Notes under the pieces: generated by a model
What the model was told of the DNA's origin: nothing
What the model saw: only the letters and a program-made list of their open reading frames with translations
Databases searched by the model: none
Shown: positions 25,183 through 34,117 of the stretch, piece by piece
Layout: the number at the start of each line of letters is the position of its first letter
Position numbering within the stretch: position 1 is the first letter of the stretch
Translations under genes and position numbers: made by a program
Assembly: GCA_046347635.1 (NCBI GenBank)
Contig: JAXMFT010000012.1
Coordinates: 62,001-126,000 of the forward strand
Length of the DNA stretch: 64,000 nt
From: JAGVSZ01 sp019137045
Lineage (GTDB): Bacteria > Pseudomonadota > Gammaproteobacteria > Burkholderiales > SG8-39
Reading direction: 5' to 3'

Positions 25183-26322
25183 TCAGGCGCGGGTCCGTCG
25201 CGCGATGGCGGCGAGCAGCTGGTCGAAGGCGTCGGCGAAGAGCTTCACGCCGTCGGCGAGCAGCTCGTCGGTGACCGCGTCGAGCTCGATGCCGGCCGCG
25301 GCGAGGTCGGCGAGCGCGCGCCGCGCGCCCGCGACGTCCTCGGCGAGGCTCGCGCGCACGCGCCCGTGGTCGCGGAAGGCCTCGAGCGTGGCCGGCGGGA
25401 CGGTGTTGACGGTGTCCGCCCCGATCAGCTCCTCCACGTACATCACGTCGCGGTAGTCGGGGTTCTTGGTGCTCGTGCTCGCCCACAGCACGCGCTGCGC
25501 CTGCGCCCCGCGCGCGGCGGCCGCCTGCCAGCGCGGCGCGCCGAACACCTCGAGGCAGGTCTGGTAGGCGAGCTTCGCGTTGGCGATCGCCGCGCGGCCC
25601 GCGAGCGCGCGCAGCCGCGCGCGCTCGGCGTCGTCGCGCGCCGCGGCGGCACGCGCGGCGAGCTGCCGGTCCACCGCGGTGTCGATGCGGCTGACGAAGA
25701 AGCTCGCGACGCTCGCGAGGCGCGCGACCTCGCCGCCGCGCGCGAGGCGCTTCTCGATCGCGCCCACGTAGGCCTCCGCCACCGCGCGGTAGGTGGCGCG
25801 CGCGAAGAGCAGCGTCACGTTGACGTTGATCCCCATCCCGATCAGCGTGGCGAACGCGGGGATGCCCGCGGGCGTGCCGGGCACCTTGATCATCAGGTTC
25901 GGCCGGTCCACCCAGCGCCACAGCCGCTCGGCCTCCTGCACCGTGCCGGCGGTGTCGTGCGCGAGGTGCGGCGACACCTCCAGGCTCACGTAGCCGTCGC
26001 GCGCGCGCGTGGCCTCGTAGACCGGCGCCAGCGCGTCGGCCGCGTCGCGGATGTCGCGCACCGCGAGGCGCTCGTACACGGTCTTCGTGTCCGCGCCGTC
26101 GCGCGCCGCCTGCGCGAGCAGCGCGTCGTACTCGGCGCCGGCGATCGCCTTCTCGAAGATGGCCGGGTTCGAGGTCATGCCGGTGACTTCGCCGGCGGCG
26201 ACCAGCCGCGCGAGCGCGCCGCTCTCGAGCAGGTCGCGCTTGATGAAATCGAGCCAGAGCGACTGGCCGAGGGCGGCGAGCGCGCCGAGTGGCCGCGCCG
26301 CGAGAGGGGTCTTGGGGTCCAT
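25183..26322 (-). CDS. tal: Transaldolase
   Basis: A 379-residue transaldolase of the longer bacterial type. 'QSLWLDFIKRDLLESG', 'GMTSNPAIFEKAI', 'YVSLEVSPHLAHDT', 'NLMIKVPGTPAG' with Schiff-base Lys146, and 'LWASTSTKNPDYRDVMYVEELIGADTVNTVPPATLEAF' are intact. It links the pentose phosphate pool with fructose 6-phosphate and glyceraldehyde 3-phosphate. Start at 26322 is the first ATG of the conserved block; 24 bases separate its end from the glgC start, so the two are probably co-transcribed. Confidence 0.95.
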   Translation of the reverse strand: MDPKTPLAARPLGALAALGQSLWLDFIKRDLLESGALARLVAAGEVTGMTSNPAIFEKAIAGAEYDALLAQAARDGADTKTVYERLAVRDIRDAADALAPVYEATRARDGYVSLEVSPHLAHDTAGTVQEAERLWRWVDRPNLMIKVPGTPAGIPAFATLIGMGINVNVTLLFARATYRAVAEAYVGAIEKRLARGGEVARLASVASFFVSRIDTAVDRQLAARAAAARDDAERARLRALAGRAAIANAKLAYQTCLEVFGAPRWQAAAARGAQAQRVLWASTSTKNPDYRDVMYVEELIGADTVNTVPPATLEAFRDHGRVRASLAEDVAGARRALADLAAAGIELDAVTDELLADGVKLFADAFDQLLAAIARRTRA

Positions 26323-26372
26323 CGGGCTTCCTCGACTGCAGATGCGCGGAAGCTTACCGCGCCGGCGCGGCC

Positions 26373-29217
26373 TCAGGCGAGGTCCGGCTCCCCGCAGTGG
26401 CGCAGGATCGCGGCGCGCGCGGCGTCGCGCAGGCGCAGCGCCGCCGCCCAGTCGGTGCCGTCGGGCGCGAGCGGCGCTCCGAACGCGGCGCCGACCGGCC
26501 GCCGCCGCACGATCCAGGAATCCGCGCGCAGCACCGAGCGCGTGCCGTGGAAGGCCACCGGCACCACCGGCGCGCCGGTCTGCGCGGCGATCACGAACGC
26601 GCCCATCCGGAACGGCGCGAGGCCAAGGCGTGCGCGTGAACGTCCCCTCGGGAAAGAACGCCAGCGCCTCCCCGCTCGCGGCGAGCGCCGAGCGCGCGCG
26701 TCCTCGACCCCGCGCTGCGGGTCGAAGCGCTCGACCAGGCGCGCGCCGGCCGCGCCGAAGAGGCGCCGCGTCCAGAAGCTGCGGGCGAAGCCCTCGCTTC
26801 GCCACGACCACGAAACGCCGCGGCAGCAGCGCGTGCAGGAGCAGCCCGTCCACGTAGCTCGCGTGGTTGGCGACCACCACCACCGGGCCGGCCGCAGGCG
26901 ACTGCTCGCGCCCGGTCACCGTGACCGGCAGCGCGGACAGGCGCGCCATCGCGCGCGCGATGCCGTGCAGCGCGGCGCGGCGCGCGGCCGCGGTCGGCAC
27001 CACGAGCGCGGCGGCGAGCGCGACCAGGCCGAGCGCGCCGAACAGCGCCCACGCGTAGCCCGCGTACGCGAGCTCGGCGGCGCCGCGCGCGAGCTGCGCC
27101 GCGCGCCCGCGCGCCGCGGCGGCGGCGAGCCCGGCCACCTGCCCCCACACCGGCGCGGCGTGCCGCCCGATCGCGCCGCGCAGGTAGAGCTCGCGGCACG
27201 CGGCGCGGCGGATCTTGCCGCTCGAGGTCTTGAGCACGGTGTGCGCCGGCGCGAGCACCACCTCGTCGGCCGGTCCGCCGACCAGCTCGGCGGCGAGCGC
27301 GTTGATGCGCGCGCGGATGTCGGCGCGCTTCGCCTCGTCGGCCTCGCGCGACTCGGCGAGCACCACGATGCGCTCGCTGCCCCGTTGCGCGTCGGGCACC
27401 GCGAACACCGCGACGCAGCCCTTGCGCACGCCGGGCACGTTGCCCGCCGCCTCCTCCAGCTCGTACGGGTAGAGGTTCTGCCCGCCGCGGATCATCATGT
27501 CCTTCGCGCGCCCGGTGAGGTAGAGCTCGCCGCCGGCGATGTAGCCGAGGTCGCCCGTGTCGAGCCACGCGCCGTCGAACAGGTCGCGCGTCGCCTCGGG
27601 GTTGCGGAAGTAGCCGGCGGTCGCCGACGGCCCCTGGAACTCGACCCGGCCGACGCCGCGCTCGGGAAGCTCGCGCCCGGCGTCGTCGGCGATGCGGATC
27701 TGGTAGCCCGGCAGCGGCTGCCCGCAGGCCACCGCGCGCAGCGGCTGCGGGTCGTCCGCGGCCGCGGGGACCGCGGTCCCGGTGCGCGCGAGCCGCGCGC
27801 GGTCGACGCGGTCGACGACGAGCCCGCGCCGCGCCGGCGGGAAGGCGAGGTCGAGCGCGCACTCGGCGAGCCCGTACACCGGCGCGAGCGTGCGCGGATC
27901 GAGCCCGTGCCGCGCGAAGCGCGCGGCGAAGCGCTCCATCGTCTCCGCGCTCACCGGCTCGGCGCCGTTGAACGCCCAGCGCCAGGCCGAGAGGTCGAGC
28001 CCCTCGAGGTCGCGGTCGTCGAGCCGGGTGGCGCAGATCTCGTAGGCGAAGTTGGGCGCGGCGGAGACCGTCCCGCGGTAGCGGTGCAGCGCCCACAGCC
28101 AGCGCGTCGGGCGCGCGAGGAAGTCGAGCGGCGACATCACCACCAGCGGCAGCGCGAAGTACAGGCTGCCGAGCCAGGCGCCGATCAGCCCCATGTCGTG
28201 GTACAGCGGCAGCCACGACACGAACACGTCGCTCGCGCCGACGCCCGCCGCGCGCCCCATGGCGCGCAGGTTGGCGAGCAGGTTCGCGTGCGTGAGGATC
28301 ACGCCCTTCGGGCTGCCGGTGGAGCCCGACGTGTACTGCAGGAACGCGACGTCGTCGGGCCTGCGCGCGGCCGGCGCGGGCGCGGCGCCGCTCTCCGCGA
28401 GGTCGGCGAACGTGGCCACGCGCTTCAGCGTCGGCACCTGCCCCCTGAGCAGCGTCCCGAGCGGCTTCGCCTCCGGGACGGTGACGAGCAGCCGCGCCTC
28501 CGCGCTCGTCAGCACCCCGGCCTGCCGGCGCATGTGGTCGCCGAGCTGCGCGAGCCGCGTCGGCGGGTAGATCGGCACCGGCACCGCCCCGGCGATCAGG
28601 CACCCGAAGAACGACGCGAAGAACTCGAGGCTGGTCGGCAGCATGATCGCGACCGACTGGCCCGGCTCGACGCCCTCGCCCTGCAGCCCGGCCGCGGCGC
28701 GGCGCGCTTCCGCGAGCAGCCGCGCATGGGTCCACGCCGTCGCGCGGTCGTCGCCCTCGAGCAGCGTGACGTGCGTGCGGTCGGGGTGGCGCGCGGCGTG
28801 CCACTCGAGCACCTCCACCAGCGTGGTCGCGGCGTCGGGCGTGGCGAGCGCGCCGCGCTCCGCGAGCGCGACGACGCCGGTCGCCTGCGGCGCGTGCGCG
28901 GCGCCCGCCGCGCGCAGGACCGCGGCCACCAGGTCCGCCGGCGTGCGCGCCTCGGTCAGCGTGGCGTCCGGCAGCCGCACGCCGAGCGCGCGCTCCAGGC
29001 GCAGGCCGAGCTCGACGCCGGTGAGGCTGTCGATGCCGAGCTCGCGCTCGAGGTCGCTCGCGAGCGTCGGCGCCACCGGCGCGCGTCCCGCCGGGGCCGA
29101 CTCCGCGACCAGCGCGGCGACGATCCCGAGCACCTGCGCGGCGAGCGCGGCCGTCTCGGGCGGCGCGTCCGCGCCGCGCGGCTGCGGCGGGGGCGGTGCG
29201 GCGGCGGGCTGGTCCAT
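26373..29217 (-). CDS. ACP - acyl-AMP/CoA ligase - PlsC acyltransferase fusion (frame breaks in PlsC part)
   Basis: About 948 residues in three parts. Residues 20-105: acyl carrier domain with 'DLERELGIDSLTGVEL', Ser64 being the phosphopantetheine site. Residues 130-700: adenylating ligase with 'FLQYTSGSTGSPKGVILTHANLL' (295-317), 'YGLAECALDLAF', 'DTGDLGYI' and the catalytic lysine in 'KTSSGKIRR', closest to fatty acyl-AMP ligases. After two helices, a PlsC domain with 'NHASYVD' (about 783) and 'FPEGT'. Three slips at about 26797, 26700 and 26630 interrupt PlsC but both motifs and the C-terminal 'MGAFVIAAQTGAPVVPVAFHGTRS' persist. It should activate a fatty acid, load it and transfer it to an acceptor at the membrane. 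It is divergent from glgA. Confidence 0.85.
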
Positions 29218-29276
29218 CGGGGCGATCGGCGTGCGGCGGTGCGCTGCTATCCTACGATGCTTTCGGCCGCCGTCCC

Positions 29277-30747
29277 TTGTCACCGCTCCGCATCCTGTTC
29301 GCGACCTCCGAATGCGCGCCCTGGGCGAAGACCGGCGGGCTCGCCGACGTGAGCGCGGGGCTGACCGCGGCGCTGGTGGCGCTGGGGCACGACGTGCGCG
29401 TGCTGCTGCCCGCCTACCCTTCGGTGCGCGCGCAGGCCGAGCAGCGGCCGCCTTTCTGGGAGATTCCCGCCAGCGCGCACTTCCCGGCGTGCGCGCTGCA
29501 CCAGGCGCCGCTGCCGGGCGGCGTGCCGGCGTGGCTGGTCAGCTGCCCCGAGTTCTACGAGCGCGCCGGCGGGCCTACCAGGACGGCGACGGCAACGACT
29601 GGCCCGACAACGCGCGCCGCTTCGGCCAGCTCGCGCGCGTCGCGGCGCTGCTCGCGGGCGCGGCGAACCCGCTCGACTGGCGGCCGCAGGTGCTCCACTG
29701 CAACGACTGGCAGACCGCACTCGCGCCCGCGTACCTGCGCTTCGCGGGCGGCGCGCGCGCCGCCACGGTGATGACCATCCACAACCTCGCGTTCCAGGGG
29801 CTGTTCCCGCCGGAGGAGGTCGCGCGCCTGGGGCTGCCGCCCGCTTCGTTCGCGATCGACGGCCTCGAGTTCTGGGGGCGCCTGTCGTTCCTCAAGGGCG
29901 GCCTGCAGTACGCGGACGCGATCACCACGGTGAGCCCGACCTACGCGCGCGAGATCCAGCGCGAGCCGCTCGGTTTCGGGCTGCACGGCCTGCTCGCCGC
30001 GCGCCGCGCCGCGCTGCACGGGATCGCGAACGGCATCGACCTCGCCGCGTGGGATCCGTCGACCGACCGCCTGATCGCGCAGCGCTACGACGCCGATCGC
30101 CTGACCGCAAAGGCGTTCAACAAGGAGGCGCTGCAGGAGCGGCTGGGGCTGCCGCGGGAGCCGCGCGCGCCGCTGCTCGGCATGGTGAGCCGGCTCACGC
30201 GCCAGAAGGGCATCGACCTCGTGGTCGAGGTCGCGCGCGAGATCGTCGGCCTGCCGGCGCGGCTCGTCGCGCTCGGCGCGGGCGAGCGCGACCTGGAGGC
30301 GCAACTGGAGGAGCTCGCGCGCGCGAACGCGCAGCGCATCACCGTGCCATCGGCTACGACGAGCCGCTCGCGCACCTGATCGAGGCCGGCGCGGACGCGT
30401 TCCTGATGCCGTCGCGCTTCGAGCCGTGCGGGCTCAACCAGATGTACAGCCAGCGCTACGGCACGCCGCCGATCGCGCGCGCGACCGGCGGGCTGGCCGA
30501 CACGATCGTGGACGCGACCCCGCAGTCGATCGCCGACGGCACCGCGACCGGCTTCCACTTCGCCGAGGAGAGCCCGCTCGCGCTGCTGGCGGCGGTCGAG
30601 CGCGCCGCCGAGCTCTACCGCGACGCGAAGGCGTGGCGCCAGATCCAGCGCGCCGGGATGGCGGCGGACTTCGGGTGGGGGGCGGCGGCGCAGCGGTACG
30701 CCGCGCTCTACGCGGACCTCGTTCGACCGGGCGATGCGGACGACTAG
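29277..30747 (+). CDS. glgA: Glycogen synthase (two frame breaks)
   Basis: About 490 residues of a GT5 enzyme that extends alpha-1,4-glucan from ADP-glucose. The ADP-glucose-binding 'CAPWAKTGGLADVSAGL' is at the N terminus, then 'CNDWQTALAPAYL', 'TIHNLAFQGLFP', 'FWGRLSFLKGGLQYADAITTVSPTYAREI', 'GMVSRLTRQKGIDLV' and 'FLMPSRFEPCGLNQMYSQRYGTPPIARATGGLADTI'. Slips at about 29574 and 30345 each need one added base. No ATG fits; TTG at 29277 lies at the expected N terminus. Only 59 bases separate it from the divergent ligase fusion, so both share a promoter region. glgA and glgC are on opposite strands. Confidence 0.88.
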
Positions 30748-30786
30748 GACCCTCGCCCTGCGCCACCCAGCGCGCGCCGCGCGCGC

Positions 30787-31083
30787 CTAAGCGCGCGAGC
30801 GTTTGCGTCCGCCGCGCGACGCCGGCCCGACGATGTACGGCGCAATCTCCTCACGGATCACCGCGCGCAGGGTCTCGGCGAGCGCGCCATCGCGGCGCTT
30901 CATGTATTCGCGCAGGGCCGTGTTGATCATCGCCTGATAGCTCCCACCGCCGCTCGCGTGGACCTGCGCACGGAACCAATCGAGGATGTCGCCGTCGATC
31001 CTGATCGTGATCCGGGTCTTGCCTCGGCCCGCGGGCACGATTGCACCGCGTCTTGCGCGCGAGAAGTCGTATTCGCGTTTCAT
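30787..31083 (-). CDS. brnA: BrnA-family antitoxin
   Basis: A 98-residue ribbon-helix-helix antitoxin: basic N terminus, then 'TRITIRIDGDILDWFRAQVHASGGGSYQAMINTALREYM', the BrnA pattern in which the dimer binds both the toxin and the operator. Its ATG overlaps the toxin stop by four bases. The C terminus is lysine- and arginine-rich. It should repress the promoter at 31361-31389 through the palindrome in its spacer. Confidence 0.88.
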   Translation of the reverse strand: MKREYDFSRARRGAIVPAGRGKTRITIRIDGDILDWFRAQVHASGGGSYQAMINTALREYMKRRDGALAETLRAVIREEIAPYIVGPASRGGRKRSRA

Positions 31084-31352
31084 GTCAATCCCGTTTCGTA
31101 TGATCGGCGCTCGGCGCGCGTGGCCTCGCGCGCCGAAATGATGCGGACGTCATCGCCGCGCGCGGTATGGATCACGACCAGAACCCGTCCAAGAAAGTCC
31201 ATGCCAAGGGCCACGAAGCGCTCTTCCTGACCGGACTCGTCGGGACGCGAGAGCGCCAGGGGATCGTGGAACACCCCGACAGCGTCCGCGAAATCGACCC
31301 CGTGCTTGCGGAGGTTCGACCTGGCTTTCTCGGCGTCCCATTCGAACGGCAC
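31080..31352 (-). CDS. brnT: BrnT-family toxin (ribonuclease)
   Basis: A 90-residue protein with the BrnT pattern 'FEWDAEKARSNLRKHGVDFADAVGVFHDPLAL', 'ERFVALGMDFLGRVLVVIHTARGDDVRIISAREATRAERRSYE'. BrnT is a RelE-fold RNase that halts growth by RNA cleavage when BrnA is degraded. The toxin gene comes first, as usual for this family. The only start compatible with the frame is GTG at 31352 (an in-frame stop lies eight codons upstream), two or three bases after the predicted transcription start. Confidence 0.88.
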   Translation of the reverse strand: MPFEWDAEKARSNLRKHGVDFADAVGVFHDPLALSRPDESGQEERFVALGMDFLGRVLVVIHTARGDDVRIISAREATRAERRSYETGLT

Positions 31353-31360
31353 GACGCGGG

Positions 31361-31389
31361 AGTGTATGCACGATCATGCACACCGTCAA
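31361..31389 (-). promoter_or_regulatory. brnTA promoter with operator palindrome in the spacer
   Basis: On the minus strand TTGACG (31389-31384) and TACACT (31366-31361) are exactly 17 bases apart. The spacer contains TGCATGATCGTGCA (31367-31380), palindromic at 12 of 14 positions, a natural BrnA site. Transcription would start near 31354, almost at the GTG start codon. Confidence 0.75.
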
Positions 31390-31421
31390 TCGGCGCACGG
31401 CCTGCGGCGCAGGACGATCCG

Positions 31422-33980
31422 TCACACCCAGAGCATCAACCCGAGCTCGAACGGGTGCGCGAGCAGCTCGTGGCGCGGGTAGGCGCGGATGCGGTAGTCG
31501 AGCCGGCCGCACAGCTCGGGCGCGAGCTCGAGGACGAAGCGGTGCTCGCCGCTCTCCGTGCGCGTGCCGTCGGAGGCGAACGCGTGGCGCATCGGCGCGT
31601 CGCCCAGCCCGAGCGCGCCGCGTGAGACGATGAGCTCGACCGCCACGTCGGCGGGCGCGAGCCCGTCGAGGTTCAGCGCCACCTCGACCCGCACGCGCTC
31701 GCCGAACCGGATGCTCCGCGCCGGCGCGTCGAGGCGCCGGATCGACACCTGCGGCCAGGCCGCGCGCACGCGCGCCTTCCACTCGGCCACCGCGCGCGCG
31801 GGGCCGAAGCCGTCCGCGGCGTACCGCCGGCCCTGCTGCGCGGCCGGCAGGTACAGCTTCGCGACGTACTCGTGCAGCATGCGGGCGGCGTTGAAGCGCG
31901 GCAGGGTCGAGCCCATCGAGCGCTTCGCGACCTCGATCCAGCCCGGCGAGTAGCCCTGCGGGCCGCGCGCGTAGTAGAGCGGGATCACCTGGTCCTGCAG
32001 GATCTCGTACAGCGTCTGCGCTTCCTCGCGGTTGCGCCGGTACTGGTCGAGCGCCTGCGCCGCCGGCTTGATCGCCCAGCCGTTGTCGCCCTCGTAGCCC
32101 TCGCCCCACCAGCCGTCGAGGACCGACAGGTTGATCACGCCGTTCATGCCCGCCTTCATGCCCGAGGTGCCGGAGGCCTCCAGCGGGTAGATCGGGTTGT
32201 TGAGCCACACGTCCACGCCCTGCACCAGCCGGCGCGCGAGCCGCAGGTCGTAGCCCTCGACGAACAGGATGCGGCCCTCGAACTCCGGCATGCGCGCCAC
32301 CTGCACGACCTGCCGGATCAGGTCCTGGCCGGGCGCGTCGGCCGGGTGCGCCTTGCCGGAGAAGACGAAGAGCACCGGCCGCTCGGGGTCGCCGGTGATG
32401 CGGCGCAGCTCGTCCACGTTCTCGAACAGCAGCGCCGCGCGCTTGTAGGTGGCGAAGCGGCGCCCGAAGCCGATCGTGAGCACCGTCGGGTTGGCCGGGT
32501 CGGCGAGCTTCAGCAGCCGGTCCACGTGCGACTCGCTCGCCTGGTTGCGCAGCAGCTGCGTGCGCACGCGGTGGCGCACGAGGTGGATCATCCGCGCCTT
32601 GAGGTACTGGCGGACGCTCCAGAAGATGTTGTCGGGCAGCTCCTCGAGCCGCCGCCACAGCGCCGGGTCGCGCAGGTGCTGCGACCAGCCGTAGCCGAGG
32701 AAGCGGTCGAACACGTCCACCCACTCGAGCGCGAGGAAGGTCGGCACGTGCACGCCGTTGGTCACGTAGTCGACCGGGTTCTCGTCCAGCGGGACCTGCG
32801 GCCACAGCTCGCCTAGCACGCGCGCGGACACCTCGCGGTGGATGCGCGACACCGCGTTGTGCCGGCGCGAGCCGCGCACCGCGAGCGCGGTCATGTTGAA
32901 CTCGTCGTTGCCGGGCAGGCTGCCGAGCGCGTGCAGCTCCTCCGGCGCCATGCCGCACTCCCGGCACAGGCCCTCGAAATAGCCGCGCATCACGTCGGCG
33001 GCGAAGTAGTCGTGCCCGGCCGGCACCGCGGTGTGGGTGGTGAACACCGTGTTGGCCGCGACCGCCTCGAGCGCGGCGCGGAAGTCGAGCCCCTGCCGGA
33101 TCACGCCGCGCATGCGCTCGAGGATGAGGAACGCGGCATGGCCCTCGTTGATGTGCCACACGGTCGGCTGCAGTCCGACCGCGGCGAGCGCGCGCACGCC
33201 GCCGATGCCGAGCACCAGCTCCTGCTCGATGCGCGTGATGCGGTCGCCGCCGTAGAGCCGGTGCGCGATGTCGCGGTCGTGCTCGCCGTTCGCCTCGATG
33301 TCGGTGTCGAGCAGGTAGAGCGTGACGTGCCCGGCGCGCGCCTGCCACACCTTCACCGCCACGGTGCGGCCGGGCAGCTCGACCGGGACGTGCAGCTCGC
33401 TGCCGTCCGCGGCGGCGACCGGCGTCACCGGCAGGTCGTCGAAGTCGGAGTCGAAGTAGTCCGCGTGCTGGCTGCCCTCCCCGTCGATGCGCTGGATGAA
33501 GTAGCCCTGGCGGTACAGCAGGCCCACGCCCACGAACGGCAGGCGCAGGTCGCTCGCGGCCTTGCAGTGGTCGCCGGCGAGGATGCCGAGGCCGCCGGAG
33601 TAGATCGGCAGGCTCTCGTGGAACCCGAACTCGGCGCAGAAGTAGGCGACGAGGTCGGAGGCGGGCAGCGCCGCCGCGCCGTTGGCGCGCACCGGCTCCG
33701 AGCGGTAGGTGTCGAACGCCGAGAGGATGCGGTTGAAGCTGTTCAGGAACACCGGGTCCTGCGCAGCGTCGACCAGCTTCTGCTCGTCGATGCGCTTGAG
33801 CAGCGCCTTCGGGCTGTGGGACACGGCGTCCCACAGCGCCGGGTGCAGGCGCGCGAACAGCTCCCGCGTCGGGCGGTCCCAGCTGTACCACAGGTCGTTC
33901 GCGAGCTCCTCGAGCCGCACGAGGCGGCGCGGGATGTTCGGGTTGACCTCGAGCGTGAAAGGCGTGCCGGGCGTGGTCAT
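31422..33980 (-). CDS. glgP: Alpha-glucan (glycogen) phosphorylase
   Basis: An 852-residue GT35 enzyme of the short, DUF3417-containing type, releasing glucose 1-phosphate from glycogen. The N-terminal DUF3417 segment ('PRRLVRLEELANDLWYSWDRPTRELFARL') is followed by 'FGFHESLPIYSGGLGILAGDH', 'VWHINEGHAAFL', 'YVTNGVHVPTFL', 'FATYKRAALLF' and the pyridoxal-phosphate site 'PLEASGTSGMKAGMNGVINLS' (lysine near residue 607). The C-terminal 130 residues form a beta-rich extension. Full length, no frame breaks. It should be transcribed towards the brnTA operon. Confidence 0.95.
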   Translation of the reverse strand: MTTPGTPFTLEVNPNIPRRLVRLEELANDLWYSWDRPTRELFARLHPALWDAVSHSPKALLKRIDEQKLVDAAQDPVFLNSFNRILSAFDTYRSEPVRANGAAALPASDLVAYFCAEFGFHESLPIYSGGLGILAGDHCKAASDLRLPFVGVGLLYRQGYFIQRIDGEGSQHADYFDSDFDDLPVTPVAAADGSELHVPVELPGRTVAVKVWQARAGHVTLYLLDTDIEANGEHDRDIAHRLYGGDRITRIEQELVLGIGGVRALAAVGLQPTVWHINEGHAAFLILERMRGVIRQGLDFRAALEAVAANTVFTTHTAVPAGHDYFAADVMRGYFEGLCRECGMAPEELHALGSLPGNDEFNMTALAVRGSRRHNAVSRIHREVSARVLGELWPQVPLDENPVDYVTNGVHVPTFLALEWVDVFDRFLGYGWSQHLRDPALWRRLEELPDNIFWSVRQYLKARMIHLVRHRVRTQLLRNQASESHVDRLLKLADPANPTVLTIGFGRRFATYKRAALLFENVDELRRITGDPERPVLFVFSGKAHPADAPGQDLIRQVVQVARMPEFEGRILFVEGYDLRLARRLVQGVDVWLNNPIYPLEASGTSGMKAGMNGVINLSVLDGWWGEGYEGDNGWAIKPAAQALDQYRRNREEAQTLYEILQDQVIPLYYARGPQGYSPGWIEVAKRSMGSTLPRFNAARMLHEYVAKLYLPAAQQGRRYAADGFGPARAVAEWKARVRAAWPQVSIRRLDAPARSIRFGERVRVEVALNLDGLAPADVAVELIVSRGALGLGDAPMRHAFASDGTRTESGEHRFVLELAPELCGRLDYRIRAYPRHELLAHPFELGLMLWV

Positions 33981-34117
33981 GCGGCGATTCTAGCGAATGC
34001 AATGCCGCAATCCCGCCGGGGTGGTCGGGACGCGCCGATCGGCATAGAATCGGCGCTCCGACAATCCGCTCGCCGGCGCACGCGGCCCGCCTTCCGCTCC
34101 CGCGCCGGGTTCAGGCC

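Noticed and set aside
22067..25456. A 1129-residue open frame on the plus strand
   Set aside because: It is antisense to GH57 and glgC, rich in V, R, A, E and H in the pattern produced by codon bias of the opposite strand, and has no recognisable domain.
25366..29352. A 1328-residue open frame on the plus strand
   Set aside because: Antisense shadow of transaldolase and the ligase fusion; low-complexity composition and no motifs.
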